Shown: one piece after another, positions 62,262 to 64,000 of the stretch
How positions within the stretch are numbered: position 1 is the first letter of the stretch
Layout: the number at the start of each line of letters is the position of its first letter
Origin: Agapanthus africanus
Lineage: Eukaryota; Streptophyta; Magnoliopsida; Asparagales; Amaryllidaceae
NCBI GenBank assembly: GCA_030015575.1
Contig: JASDDO010000014.1
Coordinates: 164,953,911 to 165,017,910 of the forward strand
Length of the DNA stretch: 64,000 bases
Reading direction: 5' to 3'
Translations under genes and position numbers: made by a program
Notes under the pieces: model-generated
What the model saw: the letters and a program-made list of their open reading frames with translations, nothing else
Databases searched by the model: none
Told to the model about the DNA's origin: nothing

Positions 62262-64000
62262 TGTAGGGTTCCTAGGCACACTAATGAGGTCTCACAAGGC
62301 ATCAACCATGCCAATTTCAAATTTTACAAGTGCCGAGAAACCCTAATACGGATCGTTAACTAGATTTTAGGCGAAACAAGCAACTAGTTAACAATTTAAC
62401 TAAGTGAACGGAAATACAACCTTTGTAGATCCGGTCCTCCACCTCCATAGCTCCATGATGAAGTCTGCTTGCTGTCCAAATCGAATCCCGGGCTCTAGCG
62501 TCGGCTTCATCGGAGAAATGGGCGGGCTAGGTCATCGACTACGATGCCGAAGATGATCTACGTCGAGGCATCACAAGATCAAGCTTCCACTTCACCAAGT
62601 CATGAAACTTGTGAAGAAAACACCTTATACTACTTGGCAAGAGGTAGAGGATGAAGAAATAGGAAGTTGGTTCACTTTAGAATTGGATTTCTCACTCTTT
62701 TTCTCAAGTTGCCATTGATGGAGGCAAGCTTTTCTTCTTGATGAAGATAAAGAAGAAGAAGATAGAATATGATGAGTATCATCCAAAAAGAATAATAAAC
62801 ATGAATACTTATCATATCCTAACCTTGGTTAAGTGTAGAGAATGAACTAGGGTTAGTTTGAATGGTTAGGGTTAAGCATGAGACAAAATGGTCACTTTAG
62901 TCAAAGCTTCATGAAGCTTCATGAACAAACAAAGAAAGCCACCATTTTTCTCATTATCATTTCCATAATAAATAAATAAATAAATAGATATGAAAATTAA
63001 AACCCTAATCATTTAAATAACCATGGTTTAATCTTTACACAAAATCAAGTAATCATGTATCATCAAACATGATACATACAAGTGCACAAAACTATATCAC
63101 ATATACAATGTGCACATCAAGTGAGAAAATCCAATTTAAGTGAACCAATACTAGTTAATGCAAAGTAATATATCAAATATATAATTATGCATTAAATCAT
63201 TAAATCAATACTTGATTCAACGATCCGGTCATATCGCATATAACCGACCAGTATCCAATGTATCGGCTTATCGAATCAATCCTCGATTCGATAACTAGGT
63301 TATATCGCATACAACCATTCGATACATTCATCGCGAGAATAGAATACGGTATCACATACACGCATTATTCTCGGTCCCGCACATATCTCATATGCGCTCC
63401 TATTTCGTTTCGCTTGAGCCAGGAAACCTCTGTGTAGGACTCTAAAGACTCGTCAATACGCCGGCAGCAGGTGATGATCATATCAAACACCCACAAGCCG
63501 CAAGCGGTCTGCTAAACGTAACGGCCACCCGGGTATTGAGCGATCAGAAGATCGACGAGCAAGCCCGCTCACACTCCTGTGAATCCAACCAGTAACACTT
63601 ACCGTACAGTCCGGTCTCGTCGTCTGATATATCGCATATCTCGCCTAGGGGTGGTAAACGTCAGACCCCAATAGCTCGATAAGTCGTGTCGATATGAGGT
63701 CTATAACAATTCGAGAAACTACTGGTAACACTTACCAGTAAATCTCAGCAACCCTGGCCAGGGATTTCCGGTTATAGCCAATCGAACACAGCGCAACATC
63801 AACTCCCTATACCGGGAGAGACGAATCCCCTCCTATCGCTCATTGCCTCCATGTGATTCGGGACTGTACCCAAAAGCCACCTTTTTGCACGCCCTCTTGG
63901 ACGTGGTATGATGGAAATCAAAGCACAGTGGGAATCACACAAGACTCTATGACGATCTCGGGTCAACAGACTACTCTGTACCAGTGTCACCGGAGAACTG
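62262..64000 (-). repeat. Copia B 5' LTR (cut by window end)
   Basis: 1739 of about 2205 bp visible. It aligns without gaps that I can see to 54109 onward, with about a dozen substitutions. Confidence 0.95.

Larger units (their letters stand above)
54109..64000 (-). mobile_element. Ty1/copia retrotransposon B, gag-less, inserted in copia A LTR
   Basis: Same family as copia A but distinct. The 3' LTR is 54109-56313, then a degraded pol, no gag, a long leader, the primer site at 62245-62261 and the 5' LTR from 62262 beyond the window. The visible LTR parts differ at only about a dozen positions in 1739. The interior is wrecked, so the copy looks like a recently mobilised non-autonomous element. 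Confidence 0.92.

Noticed and set aside
1..64000. CRISPR arrays, tRNA genes, bacterial operons
   Set aside because: Repeats here are transposon-type; no spacer arrays, no cloverleaf sequences noticed and spliced plant genes throughout.

Overview
This is nuclear DNA from a flowering plant, probably a eudicot. The reasons are a spliced plant-type membrane-protein gene with AT-rich introns, Ty3/gypsy and Ty1/copia LTR retrotransposons (several nested), a Cassandra-type miniature element carrying 5S rRNA sequence, and a plant mobile domain (PMD) pseudogene. No organelle, bacterial or CRISPR features are seen.

Layout. 1-8165: minus-strand gypsy element 1, cut by the window start, with protease, a broken gag and a 3.26 kb LTR built largely of short palindromes, including paired G-boxes. 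It sits in gypsy element 2 (8166-9901, minus; gag fragment and LTR). 10324-35799: one host gene on the plus strand, 8 exons and 243 codons, with two tandem copies of a plant membrane domain of unknown function (DUF1475-like). Its first six introns are ordinary. Intron 7 is 17.9 kb and holds an old gag-only copia-like element (19172-26961, TSD GAAAG) that splits an unidentified minus-strand ORF, then an element with long inverted termini carrying a PMD pseudogene (27469-35533), which itself hosts a Cassandra TRIM (32676-33386, TSD ACAAT). 37800-38075: a small minus-strand gene for a secreted cysteine-rich peptide. About 39.3-45.7 kb: a plus-strand chromovirus-like gypsy element 3, interrupted in its integrase by minus-strand copia A (from 45725), whose 5' LTR is in turn interrupted by minus-strand copia B (54109 to beyond 64000). 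The outer halves of this triple nest lie outside the window.

How it fits together. Only two sequences look like host protein genes; nearly everything else is transposable. Despite 17 kb of insertions the host gene keeps clean GT/AG sites, consistent phases and an open reading frame. Copia B has LTRs nearly identical to each other but lacks gag and has a wrecked pol, so it looks like a parasite mobilised by relatives such as copia A. The most unusual signals are structural: paired G-box 18-mers (TCACGTG-N4-CACGTGA) and other palindrome families filling the gypsy 1 LTR, stem-loops in the PMD element, and leader hairpins in copia A and B whose stems covary between the copies. Limits: exon boundaries come from reading splice sites and the internal duplication; LTR ends without both copies in view are estimates; identities were judged by eye.
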